Notes: a model not told the origin generated them from the sequence alone. Positions 34,760-46,754 are shown, counted from the first letter of the stretch. The stretch is DNA of 64,000 nt from Piliocolobus tephrosceles (GCF_002776525.5 NC_045441.1:124875610-124939609), one strand, 5' to 3'. Translations and numbers: made by a program.

Positions 34760-35840
34760 CTTGTACCTACATTACACTGACATGATACGATTTTTAAATT
34801 TCAAAATCTAGGATGTGATGTGAGACCAGGAAACATTTGGGTACGATTAGAACAAATGTTAGTAAACCTGGTCCCATCCGTTCCGTAGCCACGGGAAGAT
34901 TGGCGGGGATCCTGTGTCTTGTGGGCTGCAGCTGCTCCTGCTGCCCATTGAGTGGAGTCACGTGGAGCTCTAGTGGCTGTCCCCCTTCCTTTCTTGCCAA
35001 GGCAGTCTTCCCTGGCAGGTCTGCCTGGTCTTTTCCCCCTCACCAATCCCCTACTTCCTTCCTTTCCCATCCCCTGTTCTGGTGGGATATTGAAGGGTAG
35101 GAGAGAGGATGATGAGGGAAGGCACTGGGGGACAGGGAAGGAGGAGAGTGGGGGATTATGAGGGCAAAGAGACCAGGAAGACCTGCCAGTGAAACTCTTT
35201 AGTCCCTGAGCCAGGATTTCATTTTAAATACACCAAGACCTTTTTTAGCAAGTCCTAGACAGACCCACCATTCATCTGGACAGTGCGTTTTTCCTTGCAG
35301 AAAATAACCTATGACCGGCCAGCAGCTCCTGGAGTGTGGGCTGAGGAACACAGTCCAGTGGGCCAGCACTCCTTCATCCTGTGATGCCAGTGGCCTCAAG
35401 GAGCCCACATCACGGCCTAAAAATAGCCCCCATCTCTACTCCACCCCTCCTGGGCCCTGGGCTTTCCAGGGACTCTCTCTCCATGTTGACTTGGTTTGGG
35501 ACAGGGAGTGTGTTTCTGGAAGAATATTTCTAGCCTGAGCTGCTTTTTCCTTCCAAGTAAGGCAATTTGAAAGCACTGGTCTTCCATGAAAGGTTCACTA
35601 AGAAAAGATGTAATTTCTATGAAGTTTGGGCACCTGATTGAAACAGAATTCAAAGGTCAAGGTCCTAACAGTGGTATGATATGAGATGTACAAACAAATA
35701 CACACATAATTATGGGAGGGCCAAAAGGCAAACACGGACCTGCTTGCAAATTGGTGAGTAGGGAACTGCCTGAGAGGCTAAAGCAGCGAACTTTCAAACC
35801 TTTTCTGAGTTTATATGCAATGGTCTTAAAAATCACTTAA
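34760..35840. other. Unique sequence, no supported gene
   Basis: No repeat was recognised. Overlapping plus and minus frames at 34794-35653 are all under 90 codons. The stretch is GC-richer with little CpG. Confidence 0.4.
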
Positions 35841-35844
35841 TATA

Positions 35845-36136
35845 GGCTGGGCACAGTGGCTCATGCCTGTAATCCTAGCTCTTTAGGTGGCTGAGGTGGG
35901 CGGATCACCTGAGGTCAGGGGATCGAGACCAGCCTGGCTAACATGGTGAAACCCGTCTCTACTAAAAATACAAAAATTAGCCGAGCATGGTGACACGTGC
36001 TTGTAATCCCAGCTACTCGGGAGGCTGAGGCAGGAGAATTGCTTGAATCTGGGCGGTAGAGGTTGCAGTGAGCTGAGATTGCGCCACTGCCTTCTAGCCT
36101 GGGTGACAGAGCAAGACTCCATCTCAAAAAAAAAAA
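35845..36136 (+). mobile_element. Alu element (AluS-type)
   Basis: Full-length plus-strand Alu starting ggctgggcacagtggctc and ending in a short A run. Moderate divergence, no clear TSD. Confidence 0.94.
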
Positions 36137-36309
36137 TTTTTTTTCACATAAAATAAAAGTCATCATTGAGTTAAAATGTGACAGCATGCTGTACTCATGT
36201 TGTTAGGAGTCCATTATGGTTTACCTTAAAGAGAGTCATGCGAGGTTCCTTCCTCCAAGTAAAGAACCACATGAGGGTGTTTCCTGTAGATGATTCTGCC
36301 TTCACCTCA

Positions 36310-36960
36310 ATGTGCTTCTCCCCATAGTCTCACTAGTCTCATTAATTAACCTCCTTAATTATCTTCCCATCCCAAATCCCAGCTTTCTTCCTCTATTACC
36401 CAGTTCCCACCAAGGGAACTTCTGGTTTTTCAGTCAAGTCATAGAAACCTTGGAATCCTCTATGATAACTCTTCCTTACACATCACACCTTATATCGAAT
36501 CTGTCCTCCGGGCAGTAATGATTTCTTCCTTAAAAGTAAAACATTTGCTTTAACTCTTATTCTAACCCCCATCACTGTAACAGCTTGCGTGAAGAATCCT
36601 TGATCCGTCTATCAGCCTCCTAAGAGGAGAGGCCTTGTTCTAACCACCCTGCATCTCTCTGTCAAGTTGTTCTTATCAAAGCACTGCTTTTGTTATGTCC
36701 TTACTTAAGAACACACAATACCTCCCCATTGCCACTTCTGTTTCCCCCTCGATGGCTCTCTACCCATGCGACCTTATTGTTTTGCGGTTACTCATGGTCT
36801 GTACAGTCTGGAGAGGATCTGAATTCTCCACCTCTGCTCACACAATTCCTCCCTCCCTGACTCAGGTCTGCTTGGTCTTCCTCCTTCTCCTGCTGTATTC
36901 TCACTACCATTATCATACTTTGGGCTTTATTGCACAATCTTTCCCTTGTAGCTTACAGCC
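36310..36960 (+). mobile_element. L2 fragment
   Basis: Plus-strand L2 3'-region features in order: cttggaatcctctatgataa, then tcctgctgtattctcac-type sequence, and tgccacttctgtttcccc in the middle. Diverged throughout. The open frame at 36695-37054 falls in it and does not represent a host gene. Confidence 0.55.
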
Positions 36961-37439
36961 TTGTAGTCTCAGGATAGTGGTAGTGGGGAAGGAGAAGAAA
37001 GGTGGTCGGGAAAGAGAGAGGCTCATTCCTACCCCTGTAATGGGCCGGTCCTAGCCACCCCGCCATTAATCCTGTCCCCTCTTCCCGCTGCTTCTGCAAC
37101 AAACCAGCTCTTGAACTTCCTTTCTTTGAGCTTTCCACTCGCTCGCCTCCGAGCTCCTGCAGCCCCTGTGGGCACAGCTTCTATGTCTCAGGTGCTTTAT
37201 GGGAAAACATAGCATGCGATTGTTCTCCTCCTGGTCATGCCTAACTGTCCGTGGAATGGATGGTTAAGATGATCCACTTAAAGGTTTGCTAGCAGAACTC
37301 ACGTCTCATGGACAACCCAAGTGCTTCCTAGGCTTCCCTAATTAGCCTCCTGCATTGGCTAACTGATGGCAGAAGGAAAGGCTTGCACTCTGTTGCCTCC
37401 TAAGCACTGGTTGGTCAGATTTCCTCTCTCCCACCTCAT

Positions 37440-37745
37440 CATTTATGTGTTGCATGTTTGCTGAGCACCTACTGTGTGCCAGGTGACACATTCTAGTCTT
37501 TAAGGATTCAAATGAAGGAAGTGCACCCCTAGCCTTCAAGAGCTTACAGTTTAGGAGAAAGCGGACACGCAGAAGACGGTGATAGTACAGGGTGATTAAT
37601 GCTTTCAAAACAGGCACAGGAAACTGATGAAGGAATATAATGACAGGCACTCAATGCTGTAGAGAGGTGTCAGAGAAGGCTTCTTGAAGCAGGTGACAAC
37701 TTTCTCGAATCTTAAGAATGAATAGGACTTAGGCAGGTGAGGAAG
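37440..37745 (+). repeat. Old interspersed repeat, same family as 4885-5125
   Basis: Starts gctgagcacctactgtgtgc and contains caagagcttacagtttagg and a gaggtgtcagagaaggcttc segment. That segment matches the one at 5048-5067 with one change. The family is ancient and I leave it unnamed. Confidence 0.45.
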
Positions 37746-37887
37746 GCAAAAGAGTGCAATGGAGTGGGGAGGAAGGTGGAAGAGGACTCCAGCCTCCCCA
37801 GCCCCTCCTTTGCTCTCTCCTTTGTCTCTGGTGGTACCTTGGGACACCTGGCTGGGAATATAGAAAAAACCACAGCAGTAGCTTAGC

Positions 37888-38006
37888 TAGAAGGAAGGAG
37901 GAGGAGGAGAAAGAGAAGAGGAGGAAGAAGAAGAGAGGATGGAGGAAGAGGAGGAAGAGAAAGAAAAGAAGAAGAAAGAAGGTGGAGGAGCAGGAGAAGG
38001 AAGAAG
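37888..38006 (+). repeat. Polypurine (GGA/GAA) tract
   Basis: Nearly 120 bp of G and A, with only four or five pyrimidines. It has two uninterrupted purine runs of about 50 bp (37890-37939) and 42 bp (37941-37982). It produces a low-complexity Lys/Glu/Arg frame on the plus strand and a Ser/Phe/Leu frame on the minus strand. Neither is a gene. Confidence 0.92.
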
Positions 38007-38009
38007 TGG

Positions 38010-38690
38010 TACACAAGTCTATAGAGTAGGGTAAATCAACAGTAGGCATCCATGAAGGACTAGACAGATGCCTCAACTTCTTCATTTTAACCCAGAGAGT
38101 GACAGCCCAGGTCAAGAGGCTTTGTTGCTCCAATGGCTTAAATAGCCGCGGTTGTTATAGATATTAATTCATAAATTTGCCTGTGTTTGCGGTATCTCAG
38201 ACATAAGAACGAACCATACCATGTCCAATAGTTAGCTCACAAGTAGTGGAGCACCCACAAGGTTAAAATGTTGCTTCTGAGAGACTGTAGTACACCAGCA
38301 TCACGTTTAAAAGTACAAATTGTGGAGAACCCAGTGAGAGATGTCAGGTGCATTTGTCATTTGTGTTCCCGTTTCAAAAGGATTTTTCAAAAATCTTAAA
38401 ATATAGTTGCAAATTATGTGGTTGTATCTTCGTAATACTGAGTTTGCACAAACTTATTCGATGTTTACTATGTGGTTTGGGAAACTAGTTTAGTTTCCCA
38501 AACAAAGACTTTCTTGGGCCTGGCTATTTTTGCTTCCCCACCTCCCCCCCCCCCCAATTCAGGGCTGCAAAGCAGGGACTGTGAGCTGACAGTTCCTTGT
38601 TTCTGTCCTGGGAGTAGAGGCCTCATGGGTTGGGAGGGTAGAATGCCAGACGGTGGCCCCTACATGACGTGGTGAGGGTAGCCTCATTCA
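38010..38690. other. Unique sequence with a C13 run
   Basis: No repeat or exon was recognised, apart from a run of about 13 C at 38543-38555. Confidence 0.4.
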
Positions 38691-38706
38691 TGTTATGATG
38701 TTTTCT

Positions 38707-39001
38707 TTTTTTTTTTTTTTGAGACAGAGTCTTGCTCTGTTGCCCAGGCTGGAGTGCAGTGGCCGGATCTCAGCTCACTGCAAGCTCCGCCTCCCGGGTT
38801 CACGCCATTCTCCTGCCTCAGTCTCCCGAGTAGTTGGGACTGCAGGCGCCCGCCACCTCGCCCGGCTAGTTTTTGTATTTTTTAATAGAGACGGGGTTTC
38901 ACTGTGTTAGCCAGGATGGTCTCGATCTCCTGACCTCGTGATCCGCCCGTCTTGGCCTCCCAAAGTGCTGGGATTACAGGCTTGAGCCGCCGCGCCCGGC
39001 C
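38707..39001 (-). mobile_element. AluY of the Old World monkey lineage
   Basis: Minus-strand full-length Alu carrying ccggatctcagctcactg, gcgcccgccacctcgccc and ttacaggcttgagccgcc. atgatgttttct is a perfect 12-bp TSD at 38695-38706 and 39002-39013. It differs from the copy at 14273-14568 at only a few places. Confidence 0.96.
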
Positions 39002-39283
39002 ATGATGTTTTCTAAGAGTGGCTCTAACAACTTGTGTTAAGCAAGGAAAATACCATTTAATCTCCCCAGTACCTTTTTTTTTTTTTTTTTTTTTACCATA
39101 TTCTTTTAAAAAATTACCATTTGCTTTTAAAAATAGGCAATACTTGCATAATTCAAAAGTAAAAACTATAAATGGATGTAGTAAAATGGCTGCTTCATAA
39201 ACCTGTTTCCAATTTTTCCAGTTTCTATTCCTATGGCAGAAACGCAGTATAATGTAGTTTCTTGGGGGTATCCTTCAAGAGGT

Positions 39284-39554
39284 GTGTTTTGTTTTGTTTC
39301 TTTTTTTTTTGAGATGGAGTCTTGCCCTGTCACCCAGGCTGGAGTACAGTGGTACGATCTTGGCTCACTGCAACCTCTGCCTCCCAGGTTCAAGCGATTC
39401 TCCTGCCTCAGCCTCCTGAGTAGCTGGGATTATAGGCACGTGCCACCACACCCAGCTAATTTTTTTGTATCTTTAGTAGAGATGGCATTTCACCATGTTG
39501 GCCAGGCTGGTCTTGAACTCCTGACCTTGTGATCCACCTGCCTCAGCTTCCCAA
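39284..39554 (-). mobile_element. 5'-truncated Alu (AluS-type)
   Basis: Minus-strand Alu that stops at cctcagcttcccaa, missing about 35 bases of the element's 5' end. tcaagaggt at 39275-39283 and 39555-39563 is a perfect 9-bp TSD, so the truncation happened at insertion. Confidence 0.92.
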
Positions 39555-39563
39555 TCAAGAGGT

Positions 39564-41520
39564 ATTTTTAAAGCGGGTACAACCAAATATGAATCTATAT
39601 TCTTTCCTCTTCCAACTTTTAAAAAATAACTAGCAGTGTTCTCTATACATTCTCCTGTACCTTACTTTTTGCGCTTGACATCATATCTTGAAGACATTTC
39701 TACATCAGTTCTTGAAAAGTTTGTTCATTCCTTTTTAGAACTGTATAGCATTCTATTTTGTGGCTGTACCATAGTTTTTAAAACTGGTGTCTCCTTGATG
39801 TACACATAAGCTGATTACAGTCTTTTGCTATTGTGTACAATACTTCTGGGTAACATTGTGGACAGGTCACTTTGCACATGTTAAAAAAATAACGGTAGGA
39901 TAAATTCCTGGAAGTGGAATTCTTGGGCCAAGAGGAACATGCCTTTTTGATTTAATAAATTTTGCCAAATTGCTTCCAAACAGTTTGTATCAGTTTACAC
40001 TCCCACTAGCCATAAGTTACAGGCTTCTGCCTTACTAAACTTTTGTATTCTTGCCAACTTGTTAAGTAGGAAATTGGTATCTCATTGGCTTTAATTTGTG
40101 TCTTTTATTATGAGAGAGGTAGAGTATTTGTATTTCCTTTTGGTGGGTTCTCCTTTGTCCAGTTTTATTTGAGTCATTGGCCTTTTTCTTGTCAATTTGT
40201 AAAAACTTTTCGTATAATGGGATGTGAGTTGCAAATATTTTTCAATTTGTCATTTCTCTTTGCCTGTAATATGTCATTTGGCTGTTTTATTTTTATCCAT
40301 GCAGATGTTTTAACTTTAAGGTATACAATTTTTAAATCTTTTCTTTCACGACATCTGGATTTTGAATCATTCGAGGAGGGTCTTACCCATTCTGTGAGCT
40401 TATAAAAGAACTCTCCCATGTTTTCGGATAGGTTGTTTTCTTGGTCATTACATCCAAATTTTCATTCCGTTTGAAAATTATCCTGGTGTATGGCATAAGG
40501 TGTGGTTTAAAAACATTTTCCAGAAAGTCTACCCAGTTGTAATAACACCATTCATTGAAAAGTTCATGTTTCTCCCACCGAGTTCCCAAACTTCTCATAT
40601 ATCAAATCTTTATGTATTTGAGAATAGTTCTGTGTTTTCCATGTTGTTACATTAGTCTGTCTGATGATTTATATTCTAATACCACATAATTTAACAATTT
40701 GAGGCTTAACAGTGTTTTTTTTTTTTTTTTAAGAGACAAGGTCTTACTCTGTTGCCTCGGCTGGAGGGCGGTGGCACAATCATAGCTCACAATCACAGCT
40801 CAGCCTTGAACTTCTGGACTCAAGTGATCCTCCCACATCAGTCTCCCAAGTAGCTGGGACTGTAGGCATGCACCACTGTGTCTAGCTAGTTTTATTTAAT
40901 TTTTTGTAGAGCTTGGATCTTGCTATGTTGCCCAGACATGTCTTGAACCCCTGGCCTCAAGCGATCCTCCCACTTTGGTCTCCCATAGTGTTGGGACTAC
41001 AGGTGTGAGCCACAGCACCCAGCCAGCAGTGTACATTAATACCACTCTTTGCTCTTGCTTTTTGGAATTTTCCTACTTTATTCCTCTTGGAGGACTTTAG
41101 AATCGTCTTGTCTAGCTCCAGAAAATGAAAAGTCTATTGATAGTTAGATTGGTATAATGTTTAATTTGTGAATTCCTTTAGAGAGTAGTGATATATCACA
41201 ACATAGTTCATCTATTTGTTCAAGTCTCATTTTTTTTTTTTTCCTTCAGAACTGTTTTCAATTTTTTTTCTGTAGCTGTGGAATTTTTGGGTTAAGTTTA
41301 TATTATCTTCTTTCTCTCTGGTTCCTATTATAAATGAAGGTTTCCTCCCTCATTATATCTTCTGACTGGTAATTGCTTGTTTATTAGTTCTGTAGCCTGC
41401 TACGTTATTAAATATTCTTATTGTTTACTCTAGGTTTCCTGTCAGTTTTCTTGTTTTCTGGTGTATCACCATAGAATTTTTAAATAGTGATGACTTCTTC
41501 CTTTCCAATTTTTATGTCTC
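39564..41520 (-). mobile_element. Old L1 (L1M-type), interrupted by an AluJ
   Basis: The reverse complement of L1 ORF2 is recognisable over nearly 2 kb. Features in plus-strand order include gataaattcctggaagtgg, ttacactcccactag, ggtatctcattggctttaat, tgcaaatatttttcaatttg and, beyond the Alu, gactggtaattgcttg. Frames are broken throughout. Confidence 0.85.
40715..41024 (-). mobile_element. Alu element (AluJ-type) inside L1
   Basis: Minus-strand AluJ (cctggcctcaagcgatcc, tgttgcccagacatgtctt) with an internal duplication around atagctcacaatcacagc. It splits the L1, so it is younger than that L1. Flanks acagtgt and gcagtgt are a possible short TSD. Confidence 0.92.
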
Positions 41521-41524
41521 CAAC

Positions 41525-43540
41525 TACTTTCTCTTGTCTTGTTCTGGGCAAGTTCATGGAATGGCTCATTGGTAATATACATGTCAAGTGAGTTGGCTGT
41601 GATGGAGAGAGTTGGGGTGTATTTGCATCAGGAACACAGGTGTCTCTAGGGAGGGACTGCATTGAGACCTTAAAACCTTCTCGATAAAATGGAATGTTGT
41701 TACAATACATGTTATAAATGGATTTGGCCCACCAGATGCAGAGGGCAGGAGAGGAGCATAGGAGGTGCTGAGGGAGAAGTCACCATAGGATGTGATTCTG
41801 GCCCAGGGTTTAGAGAGGGCTATGGTGTTTGGCTAATTCAGGAACTATCCTTGACCTGACTATCTTAGACCCATGAATGTGACTTTGGGTATGAAACGGC
41901 TCCGTGTGTGTGTGTGTGTGTGTGTATGTGTGTGTGTCTGTCTGTCTTCCTGTGGATATGCATGGGAAGAGTGGGTTATTAAGAACTGTAACACTTGAAG
42001 CACAGTATCTTTCCCCCTTTCACAGGATGTACCATGGCTGTGGACCACAGTGGGGGATGAGGGGCCTTTGTGTAGTCCTAAGTTGCACTGCACCTTGCAC
42101 TGCCTTTATGTGTATGGGATGGAGCCTCCACTACCCTACCCTGTGACTTCCAGGATAAATGGATCTGTTCTGGGCTCCTGGGCTCCTGGATTGGAAGTAG
42201 CATCATTTAGGAGCAGAGGCATCAAGGATGGAGAACAGGGCTTTTGGGCAGACCGAGTAGTGCACAGAAGCTCTCCACCTCCAGACTTCCAACCCACAGA
42301 GCCCCGTGCTAGAGCCAAAGCACTACCTCTCTTCCCACCTTGCACAAGTGGCATTAGTGGATGTCATACAAGGTCCTTTCATAGCAGCCATACTGTTTAT
42401 TAGTTTATTGTGTGTTTGCATACATTTAGTGAATTATCACTATTATCACTAGACAGTAAGGATGATTAGAAGGACAAAGGGTAGATCAAGTGACACATGA
42501 GATGCTTGCCAAGTAACAAGGAGACAAGGAAAAGTGGCTAATGAAATCAAAGAAATTTGCAGCTGTGACAAGAGGATGACACCATTGTCAGAAGTCTTGG
42601 CTTAATGTGAGTTCAGGTGACAACTAGGAGTGTGTTCAGAATCTTAAAGTCTGTATGTGGTAGCAGTGTTGCTGCTGAAGCATCGCATGTGTTAGATGGC
42701 CACACAAGTTCAAGGTCTGTTCAAGCCTGCTCAACATCAAAGAGCGAATTTGAGGGAGTGAGAGCAGATATGGTGCCCTGGAGATCACAGCTGCTAAGAA
42801 TTTTCTTAAGACACTTGCAGTGGCCATCCAGAAAGGGGGCTATCTCCCTCAACAGGTTTTCAGTGTAGGTGACATTAGCTCAGTCTCAGGAAGATTACCC
42901 CAAAGGACATTTATCATCCACAAGTTTTGTGAAAGCTTCACATTGTTGAATTACAATCCCATCCTTGGCAGTGACTCCAGAGATGGCCTGTTCACTTTAC
43001 ACAAATGGTCCTTTTAACTGCGATCTGCTTTAAGCAGGAAAGCGTGTGTCCCTGGCTGCCATGTGGTGACAGCAGCCTGGGCTGCCCTTTGGTCTGCATA
43101 TGCAACCCTGAGGTTTCTTGAAATATTTTTTGGAAGGCAGTTCTGGAAGTAGGCCTTGACTTCTTACTAACTTGAGCAGCTGGGGGGTTAGAGGCATTAT
43201 AAGAAAGTGACTTTCTTTTGCATTGTAGGCTGGTGAAGTGGAACATAGCAGTTATATCTTGCCCTTTCCTCACTGTGTTAACTTTCTGGGTACCGTGTTC
43301 TCGTTGCAACCAGTAACAGAGGCAATGTACTAGGCCCCAAAATATGCAATGATGAAGCCTTCTGATTTTGCAAACACCTTATTTCTCAAGAGAGGGAGAG
43401 CCATGGTTGTGAAATCACCAAAACTCATGGGAAGCTCCGCTGGTGGCAGCCCTCTCAAACAGCAGATGCATGATCCCTGATTCTCAGCTAGCATCTGGTG
43501 TCTAGCAGGTGAGAATGAAAAAAACCAGAAGACTTGGTCA
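41525..43540. other. Unique sequence with a (TG)n tract
   Basis: No coding exon was recognised. The (TG) run at 41904-41938, followed by TCTG units, gives a Cys/Val frame that is not a gene. The region 42500-43330 contains no repeat that I can identify. Confidence 0.4.
41904..41948. repeat. (TG)n microsatellite
   Basis: About sixteen TG units with one TA interruption, followed by TCTG units. Confidence 0.92.
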
Positions 43541-43544
43541 GGAA

Positions 43545-43700
43545 CCTTCAATGATGGCCACACATCAGAGTTTTAAGAGCTCACGAAGTGCTTATAAATC
43601 CACGTTGCTCGGGGCTCTTCTACTAGAAATCCTGAATCAGTGGGTCTGGGTTGGGGCCCAGCGAATGACTCGGATGTCCTGCCAGGATTAGAAACCACTG
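43545..43700 (+). mobile_element. hAT-Charlie MITE (MER5-type)
   Basis: tcctgaatcagtgggtctgg, then gttggggcccagcgaatg, then attagaaaccactg at the right end match the MER5-type layout. The left half is decayed. Confidence 0.6.
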
Positions 43701-43814
43701 ATCTAGACTGGTCCCAACACAGTCTGTCAGGGTGCTGAGTGACTTTTGGGAAGTCACTTCACTTCCCTGGACGGTGACTTCCTCACCTCTTAAATAAGAA
43801 CTTGGACTGGATGT

Positions 43815-43970
43815 ATTTAAACCTGGCTGCAAGTCAGCAATTCCCATGGAGCTTCAGAAATACAGATTTCCCAGACCCAGGAACCTGTATTTTTAGGAAG
43901 CTCCGCAAGAGATTCTGATACAGCCAGTCACCAGGTAGGGCCCACCTGACTCAGTGGTGACCTGAGTTCC
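43815..43970 (+). mobile_element. hAT-Charlie MITE (MER20-like)
   Basis: aacctggctgcaagtcagca, then gagcttcagaaatacagatt, then tgtatttttaggaagctcc follow the MER20 pattern with its self-complementary halves. Only about 115 bp before a less certain right end. Confidence 0.55.
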
Positions 43971-43974
43971 TTTG

Positions 43975-45310
43975 AATTCTCATGTGCCTGAATTTATGTA
44001 AAAGGATGAGCTCAAGTTGCTAAACTTACATTTGTGTCAGCAATTGTCATGATGTACCCACATGCTATGTCTGTTTGAGATTATTCTCTGTTTTACTTTT
44101 CCTTCCTCTGTTGACTTCTCGCTGCTGCTAGCATGTAATAGATGGTTCAGAAACAAAGCGAGCAGATGAATGAACAAATGAAGTCCTTAAGGGCGGAGAA
44201 CATGCCTTCTGGTTATTATGAACCTCCCCCTGTGCCGAGAAGTGCTGGTTAACACCGTAGACACTAATAAGTGTTTGAGTGTGCAATAGACTTGTATATT
44301 TTTGCCATTATAGAAGGTGGCAGATGAAGCAGGCAGAGTGGACCTCAAATCATAGTGCCTGGGTTGGTTTTTCTCTTTTCTTTTTTCTTTTTTTTTTTCC
44401 TAGTTTGAGTGTTTCGTGGTCAAGGCAAAGTCTATGTTGGCAGTTTCAGAACGCATGGGGTTGAGGTAAATGCACCTAGATGAATCTATGCATTTCCCTT
44501 CCTTGTGCACAGAAGTCCTAGGGCCAGCAAGCTATTGGCAGGCAAGAGAGAATGGCACCCTCATTGTCCCAGGGGAGCCTCCTATCCAGCCAGCGCTGCA
44601 GGGCTGCTAGTGAGTGTTGCTTGGCCCTGCCCTCAGGGGAGCTGGATCCCTTCCCTGCGGCATGGCCCGGAGAAGCAGGAGTGGAGCATTGTACTTTGGT
44701 CTTTGGATGGTGGAGCAGTGTCACATCACAGCCCTATCGTGTCCTGGAGACCATAGCCTGGTGGATGTAGCTGGGGTTGTGTCCTGCCAGGCCACTGCTG
44801 CCTGTAGCCCTTCTGGGCTGAACTGCAGAAAGAGAGAAAGTAGTCATGTAACCTCCTCATGTCACCCGCCCTCACCTCAGTGCTCGCAGCAGGGATGGAG
44901 CTGTTTTCATCAGAGCCAGCGTGCTCAGCCAGTTCTTGCCTCTTCAATGCTTGGATGGCTACAAATCATCTTTTACATTGGAATAGACAGCCTTCGAGTT
45001 TACAACACGTATTTATATCCATTGTCATATGGAATCATGCACAGTAGGTTATTTATTAGCTTTGCAGGGTGGTGAAGTAAAAGTATATTTCTCTAACACC
45101 CTTGGTGAGAAGCACATATGGCATTCGCCCCCTCGACTCACTAAAGGCCGGCTCTGCTGAACCTTTTCCCTCCCTGCACTCAACAGAGAATATTTATTAG
45201 AACAGCAGGCTCTTTGGGCCTCTCTGACACTTCATTCTGTCTTGGAAGTTGGTGATGATTGAGCTAGTGATTTCAAAGCCAGGATGCATCTGGGAGAAGG
45301 TCATTAGAGA
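43975..45310. other. Unique sequence, no supported gene
   Basis: Several overlapping frames at 44505-45075, including one of about 153 codons, occur on both strands with no domain I can recognise. A T-rich stretch at 44377-44401 is not part of an identified element. Confidence 0.35.
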
Positions 45311-45394
45311 AGAACGTATCTATTCATAAACTTAATAATAAATTCACAGCAATAACTCATATCTATATGGGATCCATTCGGAGCTGGCTGCTCT

Positions 45395-45525
45395 AATTCC
45401 TTTCAGGTTCATAGATGAGAAAACGAGGCTGTGATGGGGAGGTGAGTTGCCTGAAGTCACCTGTGGTTGTGACAGAGTCAGTCTTCTCAGTCTTGGTCTT
45501 TCACCACACTATGCTACTTCCTCAG
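45395..45525 (-). mobile_element. MIR fragment
   Basis: tcatagatgagaaaacgagg, then gtgagttgcctgaagtcacc, then ccacactatgctacttcc is the minus-strand MIR core. Diverged. Confidence 0.6.
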
Positions 45526-45655
45526 ATGCCTTTGTAGAGGGTCCCCTTTATTTTCTTTGCCCTCTTTCTTGCTCCTAGCACTTAAAAAATTTGAGGTAAA
45601 ACTTATAAAATTGTCATTTTAAAATATACATTTTTTTGCATTTATGCAAATCTTT

Positions 45656-45768
45656 ACTTTTTAAATTATTATACTTTAAGTTGTAGGGTAAATGTGCACA
45701 ACGCGCAGGTTTGTTACATATGTATACATGTGCCATGTTGGTGTGCTGTACCCATTAACTCGTCAATC
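45656..45768 (-). mobile_element. Short L1 3' end (primate L1)
   Basis: attattatactttaagttg, then cgcaggtttgttacatatg, then gtacccattaactcgtca is the complement of a primate L1 3' end, about 107 bp. caaatcttt (45647-45655) and tcaatcttt at the far edge are probably its TSD. The next Alu joins directly. Confidence 0.85.
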
Positions 45769-46064
45769 TTTTTTTTTTTTTTTGAGATGGAATCTTGCTC
45801 TGTTGCCCAGGCTGGAGTGCAGTGGTGTGATCTTGGCTCACTGCAACCTCTGCCTCTGAGCTCAAGCAATTCTCCTTCCTCTGCCTCCCAAGTAGCTGGG
45901 ACTGCAGGGGCGTGCCACCACACCCAGCCAATTTTTGTATTCTTAGTAGAGACAGGGTTTCACCATGTTGGCCAGGCTGGTCTCAAACTCCTGATCTCAA
46001 GGGATCCACCCGCCTCAGCCTCCCAAAGTGCTGGGATTACAGGCTTCAGCCACCATGCCCTGCC
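45769..46064 (-). mobile_element. Alu element (AluS-type) abutting an L1 end
   Basis: Minus-strand full-length Alu. Its T tail begins exactly where the short L1 ends, which may mean that it integrated at the L1's own TSD. Confidence 0.94.
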
Positions 46065-46069
46065 CTTTA

Positions 46070-46425
46070 CCAAATGTCTTGAGGGCCACATGCACAGATG
46101 TGTCTGGCTGTCAACTTCCTTGTCACACCACAGATCATTTCCACGTGGTAAATGGATACATTAGTGAGAGGATGGCCCTGACCAGTCACTTTGCACGTGC
46201 TGGGATACAGTAACTGGCCGAGTTCAGAGCATTTTTGTATATTAAGAGAAATAGTGAGTTGTAAGAGCACTTTTTGGTGTGGACTATAGCTAATCCATAA
46301 AAAGGCCCCTTTCAAGCTCTGCTTCGAGAGCTGAACTTCTCTGTGATTGAGGAAAAGTTCAAAGCGATGCACGTTCATCTCCTCCTTTCCCTCTTCCACT
46401 ACCCATGGTCAACCTTTCCCCACAT
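46070..46425. other. Unique sequence, nothing recognised
   Basis: No repeat or gene was recognised. The minus frame 46067-46399 has no recognisable domain. Confidence 0.4.
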
Positions 46426-46429
46426 TCTC

Positions 46430-46750
46430 CATGAAAGCTTGAGATGGCATTCTAACCAAAGGCTCTCCCAGCTTCCAGCACCCCTGCCTTCCAAGCCAAA
46501 CCACCCAGTTTAATCTTCCAGAACTGCAGTTCTTCTCACATCATTCTCCTACACAAAAAACCTTGTCAGCTCCCCCACTGCCAGATCTTACCACGCTACA
46601 CAAGGCCCCAGCTTACATTTCCAGCCTTGTTTTCTATGTTCCCTCTTGGCTTCTTATGCTCCAAAAACTCGGAGCACATTTGCTTTTCCTTGAAAGTGTT
46701 CTGTGCTTTCCCACCTCTGTGCTTTTGCTGTCTATCCTCTGCATCTGTTA
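46430..46750 (+). mobile_element. L2 fragment
   Basis: Plus-strand L2 order: cttacatttccagccttg, ttccctcttggcttcttatg, then ctgtgctttcccacctctgt and gcttttgctgtctatc. Moderately diverged. Confidence 0.7.
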
Positions 46751-46754
46751 GGAA

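Noticed and set aside
37729..38133. Lys/Glu-rich and Ser/Phe/Leu-rich frames
   Set aside because: Products of the polypurine tract read on the two strands.
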